64,000 nt of DNA, from assembly GCF_021023135.1 (NCBI RefSeq), contig NZ_PGFV01000001.1, forward strand, positions 1,054,001-1,118,000. The letters are read 5' to 3'. The stretch's first letter is position 1. Each line of letters opens with the position of its first letter. A program made the position numbers and the translations under genes. Under the pieces are notes generated by a model that saw only the letters and a program-made list of their open reading frames with translations, had not been told where the DNA came from and searched no databases. This document shows, piece by piece, positions 36,864-45,562 of the stretch. The stretch comes from Brevibacterium sp. CCUG 69071 (GTDB lineage: Bacteria; Actinomycetota; Actinomycetes; Actinomycetales; Brevibacteriaceae).

Positions 36864-37904
36864 TCAGGAGCGCGGACGCTGCTGGAAGATCATCCGGAAC
36901 TTGCCGATCTGCACGTCGGCGCCGTTCTGCAGCTCGATCGAATCGATCAGCTGGCGACCCACATAGGTGCCGTTGAGCGATCCGGTGTCGCGCAGGGTGA
37001 AACCGCTGGGCGTGCGAATGAATTCGGCATGCTTGCGCGAAACGGTGACGTCGTCGAGGAAGATGTCCGCGTTCGGGCTGCGTCCCACGGTGACCACATC
37101 GGTGTCGAGGAGGATCTGCGAACCCGAATCGGGCCCCGAGACGACGACGAGGAGCGCATCGGCATCCTGCAGTCCCTCGAGATCGGGCACCGGATGGATC
37201 TCACCGGTGTGCGGGTCCAAGATGCCCTGGAACTGCTGGCTTCCGGAGTCACTGGAGAGCGGTTCCCCTTGACCCTGCTGCTGATTCACGTCGTTCGGTC
37301 CCTGACCCTGCTGGTAGTGCTGCTGTCCGTTGTCGCCGCCGTACGGTCCCGGCTGGCCGTAGCCTCCGCCTTGAGACTGATCGCCCTGCGGATAGTTTCC
37401 CTGCGGATCCTGCCCGCCGTTCTGCGGCTGGAGCCGATTGTCATTTTGGTTCTGCTGCGGGGGCTGGAATTGGGCCTGCTGGGTTCCCCCGTAGCTCTGG
37501 CCGCCCTGATCCTGGTTGCCGTACTGCTGGCCGCCGTAGTTCTGGCCGCCCTGAGGAGTGCCGCCGTACTGCTGCCCACCCTGAGGCGTTCCGCCGTAGT
37601 TCTGGCTGGCTTGAGGGGTTCCGCCGTACTGCTGGCCACCCTGCGGCGTGCCGCCGTACTGCTGGCCGTTGCCGTACTGCGGCGCCTGCGGAGCGCCGTT
37701 GGCCGGCTGCTGTCCGTAAGGAGGAGTGTTGCCCTGAGGTGTCTGACCGTTCTGATCGACCTGAGGATTCGTCCGTGTCGCGGATTCGGCGTTCTCATCG
37801 CCCGCGTTCGCACCGAACGGGAACTTCTTCGACTGCGGCACTTGACCGTTGTCGTACCAGGTCTGCGAGGGATTCGGACGACCTTGATCGTTGTTCTGCG
37901 ACAT
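36864..37904 (-). CDS. GarA/OdhI-like FHA protein with long Q/G/N/Y-rich N-terminus
   Basis: A 346-residue protein. The C-terminal FHA domain (about 250-340) has the phosphothreonine-binding residues Arg275, Ser289, Arg290, His292 and Asn311 (GR, SRKH, SLNGTYV). Closeness to GarA is clear in DIFLDDVTVSRKHAEF and GSLNGTYV, and gcvH lies beside it as in mycobacteria. GarA/OdhI normally have a short N-terminal ETTSVFR-type switch; I see none. Instead residues 1-225 are low-complexity, with four decapeptides of the type QQYGGTPQGG at 81-120. The coding start overlaps gcvH by one base. Confidence 0.88.
   Translation of the reverse strand: MSQNNDQGRPNPSQTWYDNGQVPQSKKFPFGANAGDENAESATRTNPQVDQNGQTPQGNTPPYGQQPANGAPQAPQYGNGQQYGGTPQGGQQYGGTPQASQNYGGTPQGGQQYGGTPQGGQNYGGQQYGNQDQGGQSYGGTQQAQFQPPQQNQNDNRLQPQNGGQDPQGNYPQGDQSQGGGYGQPGPYGGDNGQQHYQQGQGPNDVNQQQGQGEPLSSDSGSQQFQGILDPHTGEIHPVPDLEGLQDADALLVVVSGPDSGSQILLDTDVVTVGRSPNADIFLDDVTVSRKHAEFIRTPSGFTLRDTGSLNGTYVGRQLIDSIELQNGADVQIGKFRMIFQQRPRS
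37545..37664 (-). repeat. 30-bp coding tandem repeats (four decapeptides) in the FHA gene
   Basis: Four in-frame 30-bp units encode QQYGGTPQGG, QQYGGTPQAS, QNYGGTPQGG and QQYGGTPQGG. More degenerate units extend on both sides. Such repeats can change copy number by slippage without breaking the frame. Confidence 0.8.
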
Positions 37905-38308
37905 TACGCCTCCTCGCTCTGAATGAGCTCTTTGTACTGCTCGCTGTCCAACAGCGATTCCACCTGTGCGGGCTCACTGAGCTCGACGAGGTACATCCAT
38001 CCGTCTTCGAACGGGGAGGAGTTCACGGTTTCCGGAGAGTCATCGAGGGACTCGTTGATCTCGGTGATCGAACCGGACACCGGTGCGATGAGGTCGGACA
38101 CGCTCTTCGTGCTTTCGACTTCGCCACAGGACTCACCAGCAGTGATCGAGTCTCCGACGGCAGGCAGATCGACATAGACGACGTCACCCAGCTGTTCCTG
38201 GGCGAAATCGGTGATACCCACACGGACAACCGCGTTGTTCTCCGTGGTCGCAACCCACTCGTGGTCGCGCGAATACCGCAAAGACACTGGGTAATCCAGT
38301 TCTGGCAT
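37904..38308 (-). CDS. gcvH: Glycine cleavage system H protein
   Basis: A 134-residue lipoyl carrier protein. The lipoyl-lysine motif is ESTKSVSDL with Lys68. The sequence begins MPELDYPVSLRYSRDHEWV and the C-terminus holds the expected ESLLDSEQYKEL. It shuttles the aminomethyl group between the P and T proteins of glycine cleavage, whose genes are not in this window. It lies just upstream of the garA-like gene; GarA regulates glutamate and 2-oxoglutarate metabolism, which explains the mycobacterial grouping. Confidence 0.95.
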   Translation of the reverse strand: MPELDYPVSLRYSRDHEWVATTENNAVVRVGITDFAQEQLGDVVYVDLPAVGDSITAGESCGEVESTKSVSDLIAPVSGSITEINESLDDSPETVNSSPFEDGWMYLVELSEPAQVESLLDSEQYKELIQSEEA

Positions 38309-38478
38309 GTCGACTCCTCTTAGCTTGTCGGTGTTCCAAGCATAGCCGCCTCGGGCACTTTCATAACAATCACGAAACAGAAATGTTACCGACTCCCGAT
38401 TCCGACCGAGAACCAGACCCGCCTCTCACGTGACTACCTGGGATGATACTCGCTTTTCGGAGGTCACGAAACGCAATT

Positions 38479-38508
38479 TTGGCACTTGGTCGGGGATCGG
38501 TATAGGCT
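38479..38508 (+). promoter_or_regulatory. Promoter of tRNA-Pro
   Basis: TTGGCA at 38479-38484, an 18-nt spacer and TAGGCT at 38503-38508 (overlapping TATAGG) lie 32 nt before the mature tRNA. Motif quality and position support a housekeeping promoter. Confidence 0.6.
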
Positions 38509-38540
38509 AGTTCCCGTTGCCCCACGAGGTTGTTCGGTAA

Positions 38541-38614
38541 CGGGCTATGGCGCAGCTTGGTAGCGCGCTTCACTGGGGGTGAAGAGGTCGTGGGTTCAAA
38601 TCCCGCTAGCCCGA
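38541..38614 (+). tRNA. tRNA-Pro (anticodon GGG)
   Basis: A 74-nt cloverleaf: acceptor CGGGCTA paired with TAGCCCG, discriminator A, D arm GCGC..GCGC, anticodon stem CTTCA/TGAAG with loop CTGGGGG (anticodon GGG, reads CCC/CCU) and T arm GTGGG-TTCAAAT-CCCGC. CCA is not encoded. It is the only RNA gene in the window. Proline identity follows from the anticodon. Confidence 0.95.
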
Positions 38615-39012
38615 CTTTTTGCCTGAGTCGTCACATCCTTGCCAGAGGATAGTGCGGCTCAGGCTTTTTCGTGCGCTCAGACCTTTACGTCCGCTCAGTC
38701 CTTTCTCGCGTATGACTCCTTCATGTCTCGCGACATCGCTCCGGTCAGCGGAGCGCTCAGTCATCACAGCGGAGCGCTGGGTCAACGCGAACTGCGAAAA
38801 TGTCGCCTCCGCTCGGTGCTCGGCTCTGTCGGTCAACAGTTAGCTCGAAAACATCGTCTCCTGCGACGACTATTTCCAGTTAAGTGTTGACCGACGCCGA
38901 TATCGTCTCTAAGCGACGCAGATTTCGCTCCGGACGACAGCAGAACCGGCCACGATTGCCTTGGCAACAGTCCGTCATCGCGAGCCAACGATCGGTGCCC
39001 CATCAGCACTAG
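38615..39012. other. 398-nt intergenic region after tRNA-Pro
   Basis: No protein gene is supported. It holds the tRNA terminator (38621-38669). Further on are two copies of AGCGGAGCGCT in the 38750-38790 stretch, then a run of short, moderately AT-richer sequence. Several short open frames exist, none with a ribosome site or a recognisable product. tRNA 3' ends are common integration sites, but no duplicated tRNA tail was found within the window. Confidence 0.5.
38621..38669 (+). terminator. Intrinsic terminator of tRNA-Pro
   Basis: Outer stem GCCTGAG (38621-38627) pairs with CTCAGGC (38658-38664), with a nested ATCCT/AGGAT stem inside. It is followed directly by TTTTT (38665-38669). This is a classical rho-independent form, rare in this window. 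Confidence 0.75.
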
Positions 39013-40257
39013 TCAGCGATCAGCGGACCGGGATCCGCCGGAGAGGCCGAGCCTGCCGGCGAAGATCATCGTCACTGCTCCGACGACGATCAGCAGCGAC
39101 AGCCCCCAGCGCAGGCTGGCCCCGGTGGCGAGGACTCCGACCAAGGGGCTCGTGCCGAGGAACCCGATCCGCATGATCCAGTTGACCAGGGTCACTCCCC
39201 CGGCCGGACCTGCACCGGGAATGTGTGCCGCCGCGCCGAGTGCTCCCGGGACGAGTGTGGCCGAGCCGTATCCCACTGCGGCCAGACCGATGAGCAGCTG
39301 AATCGGTTCGACCGCGGTGACGATCCCGAGTCCCCCGAGGGCGATGAGTCCCCCGCCGAGGCGCGCGATGCGTGAGGGACCGAACCGCTGCACGAGAATG
39401 TCCCCGCTGAACCGTCCCAGGCACTGGCTGCCGATGACGACGCTGAAGGCGACCCCGGCAATCCCGACGGCGACCCCGGCGAACTGCACTGCGGCGAGCG
39501 CGGCCCAATTGTTCGCGATGTCCTCGACGATCGTTCCGCACACTGCGACGATCGCCAGGGGCAGTGCGAGACGGAGAATCGCCCGCTTCGACCGCGCCCG
39601 CCCCGAGGCGGCTTCCCCGGCATCGTCATCCGAGGCGGATCCCTGGGGCGCCTCAGACTCGTCGCCCGAGTCGCGGATCGGCCGGGATGACGCCGTATCA
39701 GCGATGAGCCGTCGTCCGACCGCGACGAGCAGCACCGCGGCGACAGCGACCAGCGCGAGGTGGAGGCGCATATCCATTCCCGCCGAGGCGGCCAGGGTGG
39801 CGAGCGCCCCGCTGAGCAGACCGCCGAGGCTCCACAGCGCATGCATCGAGGACAGGACCACTCGCGAGAGCCTCTCCTGCACCGCGATGCCGACCACGTT
39901 CTGCGCGACGTCGACGATCGCATCGAAGAACCCGACGAGGAAGAGGCAGGCGGCCATCATCCAGCCGTTGACCGACCAGGCGGTGCTCGCCACAGCCAGG
40001 CCGAGCAGGATCGTCCCGGCGACGACGACCGCGTTCGCCCCGAACCGCGCAATCAGCTTCGACGGGATCACCGAGGACGCGATCGCCCCGAAGGCGAAGC
40101 AGGCGACGACGAGTCCGAATGCCCAGGAACTCAAGTCGAGGCGTTCGACCATGAGGGGATACCAGGGCAGGAGGGCGGCGAACACCAGCCCGTTGCTGCT
40201 GAAGTAGATGCCGACCCCGGCGATCGGACGCAGACCCGCCCCTCTCCGGCCGCTCAT
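39013..40257 (-). CDS. MFS transporter
   Basis: A 414-residue protein with about 12 hydrophobic segments in two halves and a charged central loop (SSRPIRDSGDESEAPQGS, about 180-215). The first part FSSNGLVFAALLPWYPLMVERLDLSSWAFG resembles the YbjJ-type sub-branch of the major facilitator superfamily. Substrate unknown. It lies 22 nt after the antiporter-like gene on the same strand, so the two probably share a transcript. Confidence 0.88.
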   Translation of the reverse strand: MSGRRGAGLRPIAGVGIYFSSNGLVFAALLPWYPLMVERLDLSSWAFGLVVACFAFGAIASSVIPSKLIARFGANAVVVAGTILLGLAVASTAWSVNGWMMAACLFLVGFFDAIVDVAQNVVGIAVQERLSRVVLSSMHALWSLGGLLSGALATLAASAGMDMRLHLALVAVAAVLLVAVGRRLIADTASSRPIRDSGDESEAPQGSASDDDAGEAASGRARSKRAILRLALPLAIVAVCGTIVEDIANNWAALAAVQFAGVAVGIAGVAFSVVIGSQCLGRFSGDILVQRFGPSRIARLGGGLIALGGLGIVTAVEPIQLLIGLAAVGYGSATLVPGALGAAAHIPGAGPAGGVTLVNWIMRIGFLGTSPLVGVLATGASLRWGLSLLIVVGAVTMIFAGRLGLSGGSRSADR

Positions 40258-40279
40258 CCGCAGGCCCCGATGTGATCGA

Positions 40280-41755
40280 TCATCGGGACGGCTCTCCCGT
40301 TCCCGTGCCCTGGTCGTTGACCGAACCGGTACCGGTCCTGGACTCTGTCCCGCCCCCTGGATGCCCCACGACCCGCGCCGAGGCGGCCCTGCGGATATCG
40401 AGACCGGCGCGAACGAGGATGAGCGCGACGACGAGGATTCCCAGCACCTTCCACCACGGGCCTTCGGTCATGAAGATGAGCACCATCGCGGCAAGGATCG
40501 GCACGAGCCGCGTGAACGACCACCCGACGTAGCCGCCGAAGCTCGGCATCACCACGCCCGCGGAGTCCGCAACGGATTTCACCATGAAGTTCGGCCCATT
40601 GCCGATGTACGTCACGGCTCCGCCCATCACCGCACCCAAGGACACGGCGATGAGCAGGGTCTCGGGAACCCCTGCCACCTGCGGTTCCCCCGGAATCTGG
40701 GCGGCCATCTCGAAGAAGGTCACATAGGTCGGCGCATTGTCGAGCACAGAGGACAGTCCACCGGTGAAGATGAACAGGGTGATCTCACTCAGCGGCAGCT
40801 TGTGGGCGACCTGCCCCAGGTACTGCAGAGCAGGCATCATCGTGAGGAAGATGCCGATGAACAGCGCCCCGACTTCGAGGATGGGCGCCCAGGTAAACTT
40901 GTTGAGGTTGAATCGGGCGCCGCGGTCCCCGAGCAGGAAGGAGGTGGCCGCCGCAACGATCATCACCACCTCACGCCAAGGAACGAAACCGGCGAAGCCC
41001 GCATGCCCGGACTCGATCGCATGGACGTCCACCGAGGGGATGAAGGCCACGGCCACGATGATCACGGCGAGGAAGACGAGGCCGCTGGCTCCCCGCAGCC
41101 CGAGCTTCGTGACATATTCGGCGTCCTTCGCCAGCGCCTCGTCGGGTTCCCGCGAATACATCTTCCGGTCGAGGGCGTAGTAGCTGATGAGCAGGATGGC
41201 ATTGACGAACAGCCAGTACGGCCACAGCCCGAAGGTCCATTCGAAGGGGACCCCGCGCAGCATTCCGAGGAACAGCGGCGGATCGCCCAGAGGTGTGAGC
41301 AGCCCACCGCAGTTGGCGACGATGAAGATCGTGAACACGACCGTGTGCATGCGATGCATACGGTCCTGATTGGTGTTGAGGATCGGACGGATGAGCAGCA
41401 TCGCCGTACCCGTAGTTCCAATGAACGAAGCGAGGAGGCCGCCGATGGCCAGGAACACCGTGTTATTGCGCGGGGTCGCCTTGATGTCGCCGACGAGGAA
41501 GATCCCTCCCGAGGCCACGAACAGGCTGCCGACGAGCACGATGAACTGGAAGTACTCGAGCAGAGCATGAGCCACTGTCGCACCCTCCCCGCCGAGCACG
41601 AACCACACGGCGATCGGGATCCCGAGCACGAGGGCGACGATGAGCTTGACGAGGTTGCGATCCCAGATCTTCTCAGTCGCCGGAATCAACGGCAGCACCG
41701 CAATGCAGCCGAGCAGCAGAACGAATGGGATGATGCTCCACCAGGCAACGGTCAT
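40280..41755 (-). CDS. Sodium:proton antiporter / citrate transporter-like (NhaD/ArsB superfamily) protein
   Basis: A 491-residue ion transporter with about 12-13 membrane helices. The repeated hallmarks GGLLASFIGTTGTAMLLIRP (near 110) and SSVLDNAPTYVTFFE (near 325) are characteristic of the ion-transporter (IT) superfamily. The latter matches the NhaD-like SVLDNAPT motif. The substrate cannot be fixed from sequence: sodium/proton exchange is most likely, organic acid transport possible. It is divergent from the sugar porter. Confidence 0.87.
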   Translation of the reverse strand: MTVAWWSIIPFVLLLGCIAVLPLIPATEKIWDRNLVKLIVALVLGIPIAVWFVLGGEGATVAHALLEYFQFIVLVGSLFVASGGIFLVGDIKATPRNNTVFLAIGGLLASFIGTTGTAMLLIRPILNTNQDRMHRMHTVVFTIFIVANCGGLLTPLGDPPLFLGMLRGVPFEWTFGLWPYWLFVNAILLISYYALDRKMYSREPDEALAKDAEYVTKLGLRGASGLVFLAVIIVAVAFIPSVDVHAIESGHAGFAGFVPWREVVMIVAAATSFLLGDRGARFNLNKFTWAPILEVGALFIGIFLTMMPALQYLGQVAHKLPLSEITLFIFTGGLSSVLDNAPTYVTFFEMAAQIPGEPQVAGVPETLLIAVSLGAVMGGAVTYIGNGPNFMVKSVADSAGVVMPSFGGYVGWSFTRLVPILAAMVLIFMTEGPWWKVLGILVVALILVRAGLDIRRAASARVVGHPGGGTESRTGTGSVNDQGTGTGEPSR

Positions 41756-42090
41756 CCGGGTCTCCCCTATCTCTCGTGCAGGACGATCACCCGCCCCTGC
41801 GCAGGAAGGTCACTCGTCACGTCGACGTCGACGGTTCTTCACTCTACTGAATGGCAACGACCGGTAGCACAGCGGCCCGCCGAGCGGACGAGCCACCCGT
41901 TCCGGTGAGGCGAATCACCAGGAGACCGGCAGACGCACCGAGGTGGCCCCAGCACAGTGCGTGCCCGCTCGCCTACGCTGGGGGCTGTCCACCGACCCGC
42001 ACCCCGCGCGAGCGCCGACCCGCGCGAGTACCGACCCGCACCCCGCGCGAGCGCCGACCCGCGCGAGTACCGACCCATCTGGAGGCCGCG
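41756..42090. promoter_or_regulatory. 335-nt divergent control region with 39-bp tandem repeats
   Basis: Between the antiporter (-) and the sugar porter (+). It contains a likely -10 TACGCT at 41974-41979 for the plus strand, then 2.2 copies of a 39-bp unit (41991-42029, 42030-42068, plus 8 nt). These would lie in the 5' leader of the porter mRNA. The leader ends in a good GGAGG site. No gene is seen. Confidence 0.55.
41991..42076 (+). repeat. 39-bp direct tandem repeat (2.2 copies)
   Basis: The unit begins ACCGACCCGCACCCC and ends CGCGCGAGT. The two full copies are identical over 39 bases, and a partial third copy reads ACCGACCC. Perfect copies suggest recent duplication. It sits 15 nt before the sugar porter start codon. 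Confidence 0.85.
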
Positions 42091-43533
42091 ATGCCCTCGA
42101 CACGACCCGATCCCGAGCGACTTCACGGCGCCGAGCGGCTGAATTCCCGCATCATCGGCATCTCCGTGGCCGCGGCGCTCGGCGGATTCCTCTTCGGCTT
42201 CGACACTGCGGTCATCAACGGTGCCGTCGATGCCCTGGCCGAGGAGTTCGCCCTCGGGGCCGGGCTCAAGGGCTTCGCGGTCTCCTCGGCGCTCATCGCC
42301 TGCGCGCTCGGAGCCTGGTTCGCCGGCAACCTGGCCAACCGCTACGGGCGCCTGCCGGTGATGGTCGTGGCAGCGATCCTGTTCTTCGTCTCCGCAATCG
42401 GCTCCGGGCTGGCCTTCGGGGTCACCGACCTCATCATCTGGAGGATGGTCGGCGGGTTGGGTGTCGGCGCCGCCTCGGTGATCGCTCCGGCCTATATCGC
42501 CGAGGTGTCCCCGGCGCGCGTCCGCGGTCGCCTCGGGTCGCTGCAGCAGCTGGCGATCGTCACCGGAATCTTCGCCGCCCTGCTCTCCAATGCCCTGCTC
42601 GCCTCCGTCTCCGGCGGCGCGGGTGCCCAGTTCTGGTTCGGCATCGAGACCTGGCGCTGGATGTTCATGGTCGAGGCGCTCCCGGCCCTCGTCTACGGAC
42701 TCATGGCCCTCGGGCTGCCGGAATCTCCCCGCTTCCTCGTCGCCAGAGGACGGGAAGACGACGCGGCCAGGGTGCTGCGCGACTTCACCGGTGTGCTCGA
42801 GACCGCTCCGCTGATCGAGCGCATCCGGGACTCGATCCGCCGCGAGGATCGCGAATCCTTCCGCGATCTCGTGGGCAAGCGCTTCGGCCTCAAACCGATC
42901 GTGTGGATCGGCATCCTGCTCTCGGTGTTCCAGCAGTTCGTCGGCATCAACGTGATCTTCTACTATTCGACGACGCTGTGGAAGTCAGTCGGCTTCGACG
43001 AATCCAGTGCCCTGCTGACCTCGGTGATCACCTCGGTGACGAACATCCTCGTGACGATCGTGGCGATCCTCCTCGTCGATCGCCTCGGGCGTCGGAAGAT
43101 GCTGCTGGCCGGGTCGTTCCTCATGGGACTCTCCCTGGCGATGATGGCCGTGGCCTTCTCCTTCGCCGAGCTCGTCACCGCCGCCGACGGCACCACCGCA
43201 GCCCAGCTCGAAGCACCGTGGTCGATCATCGCGCTCATCTCCGCCAATGTCTTCGTCGTCGGCTTCGGCGCGACCTGGGGGCCGCTGGTGTGGGTGCTGT
43301 TGGGCGAGATGTTCCCCAACCGGATCCGGGCCGGAGCCCTGGCGGTCGCCGCGGCCGCGCAGTGGGTCGCGAACTTCGCCATCTCGACGACGTTCCCGAT
43401 CTTCGCCGATATCAGCTTGAGCTTCGCCTACGGCTTCTACGCGCTCTTCGCGGTGCTGTCTTTCTTCTTCGTGTGGTGGAAGGTGCCGGAGACGAAGGGC
43501 ATCGAACTCGAGGACATGACCGAAGAGGTCTGA
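42091..43533 (+). CDS. Sugar porter family MFS transporter
   Basis: A 480-residue member of the sugar porter family. Start ATG 42091 has a GGAGG site 5 nt upstream; the open frame runs 240 bases further, but through the tandem repeats. Family signatures are GFLFGFDTAVINGA (near 24), RMVGGLGVGAASVIAPAYIAEVSPARVRGRL (near 115-145), PESPRFLVARGRE (near 210), the FQQFVGINVIFYYS motif (near 280) and PETKGIELE at the end. Twelve hydrophobic segments. Likely a proton-coupled hexose or polyol importer; substrate unknown. Confidence 0.93.
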   Translation: MPSTRPDPERLHGAERLNSRIIGISVAAALGGFLFGFDTAVINGAVDALAEEFALGAGLKGFAVSSALIACALGAWFAGNLANRYGRLPVMVVAAILFFVSAIGSGLAFGVTDLIIWRMVGGLGVGAASVIAPAYIAEVSPARVRGRLGSLQQLAIVTGIFAALLSNALLASVSGGAGAQFWFGIETWRWMFMVEALPALVYGLMALGLPESPRFLVARGREDDAARVLRDFTGVLETAPLIERIRDSIRREDRESFRDLVGKRFGLKPIVWIGILLSVFQQFVGINVIFYYSTTLWKSVGFDESSALLTSVITSVTNILVTIVAILLVDRLGRRKMLLAGSFLMGLSLAMMAVAFSFAELVTAADGTTAAQLEAPWSIIALISANVFVVGFGATWGPLVWVLLGEMFPNRIRAGALAVAAAAQWVANFAISTTFPIFADISLSFAYGFYALFAVLSFFFVWWKVPETKGIELEDMTEEV

Positions 43534-43600
43534 GCCTCAGCAGTTCCGAGCCTCAGCAGGTCTGAACCTCAGGAAGTCCGAGACTCGGCAGGTCTCAGTT
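43530..43600 (+). repeat. Degenerate CTSAGSAGKTCTGA repeats after the sugar porter
   Basis: Four imperfect copies of a motif such as GTCTGAGCCTCAGCA run directly from the stop codon to the end of the next gene (AGTTCCGAGCCTCAGCAG, GTCTGAACCTCAGGAAG, TCCGAGACTCGGCAG, GTCTCAGTTTCAGGCG). It is one of three tail repeats of this kind in the window. Confidence 0.5.
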
Positions 43601-44113
43601 TCAGGCGGTCTCCGCCTCGGCGTCCGGTGCCTCCGCCGCCGGCGTCCCGTCCTTCTTCCGCAGGCCGATGAACAGCCCGCCGATGGCCAGCACGAAGCAC
43701 GCACCCACGCCGATCGTCAGGCCCGGCGCCACCTCGTAGGCTCGGGCCAGCGCCTTAAAGCCGATGAGACCGACGGTCGAGTAGATGAGCGCCCACAGGG
43801 AGCCGCCCACGACCAGTGCCGGAAGGTAGCGTCGCAGGCGCATCGCACTCGTGCCGGCGGCGAGGTTGAGCACCGTCTGCACGCCGATCATCAGGAAGCT
43901 CAGGGCGATGACCGGGGCACCGAAACGGTCGATCATCTCCTCGGCCCTGCGGTACTTCGATCCCGACATGATCTTGTCGACACGATTGATCTTGCGGATG
44001 CCCGTGCGCGCCAACCGGCCCAGCAGGTAGGTGCCCCCGGCACGGGCCAGGATGATGCCGAACAGGATGAGCCAGGTGACGGCGATCGGGAACGACCAAT
44101 CGAGTGGGTTCAT
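43601..44113 (-). CDS. VTT (DedA/SNARE-associated) domain membrane protein
   Basis: A 170-residue protein with four hydrophobic segments. The conserved VTT core appears as DRFGAPVIALSFLMIGVQTVLNLAAGTSAMRLRRYLPALVVGGSLWALIYS (positions about 65-115). Family members of DedA type are implicated in lipid or undecaprenyl phosphate transport, but this one is short and divergent. The last 20 residues are Ala/Glu-rich. Convergent with the sugar porter, and upstream of it on the same strand lies the amidohydrolase. Confidence 0.85.
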   Translation of the reverse strand: MNPLDWSFPIAVTWLILFGIILARAGGTYLLGRLARTGIRKINRVDKIMSGSKYRRAEEMIDRFGAPVIALSFLMIGVQTVLNLAAGTSAMRLRRYLPALVVGGSLWALIYSTVGLIGFKALARAYEVAPGLTIGVGACFVLAIGGLFIGLRKKDGTPAAEAPDAEAETA

Positions 44114-44182
44114 CGGGAATCGGTGCCGGCAGGTTCTCTGGTGCTCACCCCTCGATTGTACGACACTGAGGTTAGTCTGCCC

Positions 44183-45397
44183 TCACACGGACGCACCGCC
44201 GAGGTAGACAGCATGCACCCGATCCTCGATTCCTCGCACGGCATCGGTGCGCAGGTCCCCGTCGATGAGGACGAGGTCGGCGAGGCTGCCTTCACCGATC
44301 CGACCCACCCGATCCTCACCGAGCAGCGCCGCCGCCACCGAGGTGCCGGCGGCGAGCGCCTCAGTCGTCGACAGACCGGCCCCGGCCAGCAGGCTTATCT
44401 CCTCGAGGTTCTCCCCGTGAGGACCCACTCCGGCATCGGTGCCCATGGCGATCTGCACCCCCGCCTCGTGGGCGCGCACGGTCGACTCCTGGTGGGCTTC
44501 GACGACGGTGCGGGCCTTCTCGACCACGGCCTCCGGTAGGGCGACTCCCGCCTCGGCGGCCTTGATCACGGCCTGCGGAGCCTGCAGGGTCGGGACCAGG
44601 AAGGTGCCGTGCTCGAGCATGAGGTCGATGGCTTCGTCATCGAGGTAGATGCCGTGCTCGATCGAACGGACCCCGGCTCGGACGGCGTTCTTGATTCCGG
44701 GAGCGCCCTGGGCATGGGACATCACGTGCGCTCCCTGGGCGGCCGCCTCGGCGACGATGACCGCGATCTCAGTCTCACTGAACTGGGAGTGGCGGGGATC
44801 GTCGCGGGGTGAGAGCACTCCCCCGGTGGAGCAGATCTTGATGTGATCGGCCCCGGCCCGCAGGAGCTCCCGAGCCTTGCGCTGGACCCCTTCGAGCCCG
44901 TCGGCGACTCCGGAGGGGCGCCCGGGATGAGGTGCCAGGAACGGCGATTCGGCACCCGAGACGAGGTGGAAGTCACCGTGACCGCCGGTCTGGGACATGA
45001 TGTTGACCGCGATGGACAGCCGAGGTCCGCGGACCACCCCGGTCTCGACGGCGACCTTCGCCCCCAGATCGGTGCCGCCGGCATCCCTGACCGTGGTGAC
45101 TCCGCCCTTGAGGGTCGCGTCCATGTGGGCGACCGAGTTGTAGAACTGGAGGGAGAAGGGATCGTGGAAGGACGAGGTGTTGCCCGCCCCTGTGCTCGTC
45201 AGGTGCACGTGACAGTCGATGACCCCGGGGATGATCGTCTGGCCCGCACAGTCGACGAAGGTGTCGTCGGCATTGTGGGAGCCCTGTCCGGGCTCAGTGA
45301 TCGCGGTGACCGCGTCCCCGTCGACGACGACATCGCGTCGCCCGGGCAGGAACCGGGTTCCGTCGAAGACTGCGGCGTTGGTGAAGACTGTGACCAT
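44183..45397 (-). CDS. Amidohydrolase family protein (prolidase/imidazolonepropionase-like)
   Basis: A 404-residue TIM-barrel metal-dependent hydrolase. Metal ligands fit the binuclear type: HVH in GVIDCHVHL (near 65), Lys in HIKICSTGG (near 190), His in SHAQG (near 230) and EHGI (near 250), and Asp in GTDAG (near 325). Carboxypeptidase/prolidase-like or N-acyl amino acid hydrolase activities occur in this subgroup. It is divergent from the Pls-like gene with 165 nt between them, so a link to peptide degradation is possible but unproven. Confidence 0.88.
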   Translation of the reverse strand: MVTVFTNAAVFDGTRFLPGRRDVVVDGDAVTAITEPGQGSHNADDTFVDCAGQTIIPGVIDCHVHLTSTGAGNTSSFHDPFSLQFYNSVAHMDATLKGGVTTVRDAGGTDLGAKVAVETGVVRGPRLSIAVNIMSQTGGHGDFHLVSGAESPFLAPHPGRPSGVADGLEGVQRKARELLRAGADHIKICSTGGVLSPRDDPRHSQFSETEIAVIVAEAAAQGAHVMSHAQGAPGIKNAVRAGVRSIEHGIYLDDEAIDLMLEHGTFLVPTLQAPQAVIKAAEAGVALPEAVVEKARTVVEAHQESTVRAHEAGVQIAMGTDAGVGPHGENLEEISLLAGAGLSTTEALAAGTSVAAALLGEDRVGRIGEGSLADLVLIDGDLRTDAVRGIEDRVHAVYLGGASV

Positions 45398-45562
45398 GGG
45401 TGTGCTCCTCGTCGTCGAAAAGGTCAGTGATTCACATCTATCACGGACGCGGCCGAAGAGCGAGGCTGTTCACCTTTGAGACACCTGAACTGAGTAAGGT
45501 CGACAACGATATCCGTCGGCAAAGCCACTGTCGCAGCCCAGCGAGATCGACCCGGAAGTTCA

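Noticed and set aside
37545-37664. CRISPR-like regular repeats
   Set aside because: The 30-bp units have no spacers between them and are in frame within the FHA gene, encoding a decapeptide.
36774-37922. Long plus-strand open frame opposite the FHA gene encoding a very hydrophobic Leu/Val/Ala/Arg-rich protein
   Set aside because: It is the complement of the Q/G/Y-rich coding repeats and mirrors their period. The minus-strand gene has a recognisable FHA domain, a good coupled start and conserved neighbours; the antisense frame has none.
38541-38669. tRNA-Pro 3' end as an integrated-element attachment site
   Set aside because: No integrase, no foreign-looking cargo and no second copy of the tRNA tail in the window.
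38606-38890. Short open frames of 70-85 codons in the intergenic region after the tRNA
   Set aside because: They overlap a terminator, lack ribosome sites and have no recognisable product; several frames on both strands are equally open.
41943-43565. Second long plus-strand frame over the sugar porter, 540 codons
   Set aside because: Frame-shifted shadow of high-GC coding DNA; the Arg-rich translation has no family motifs, while the porter frame has all of them.
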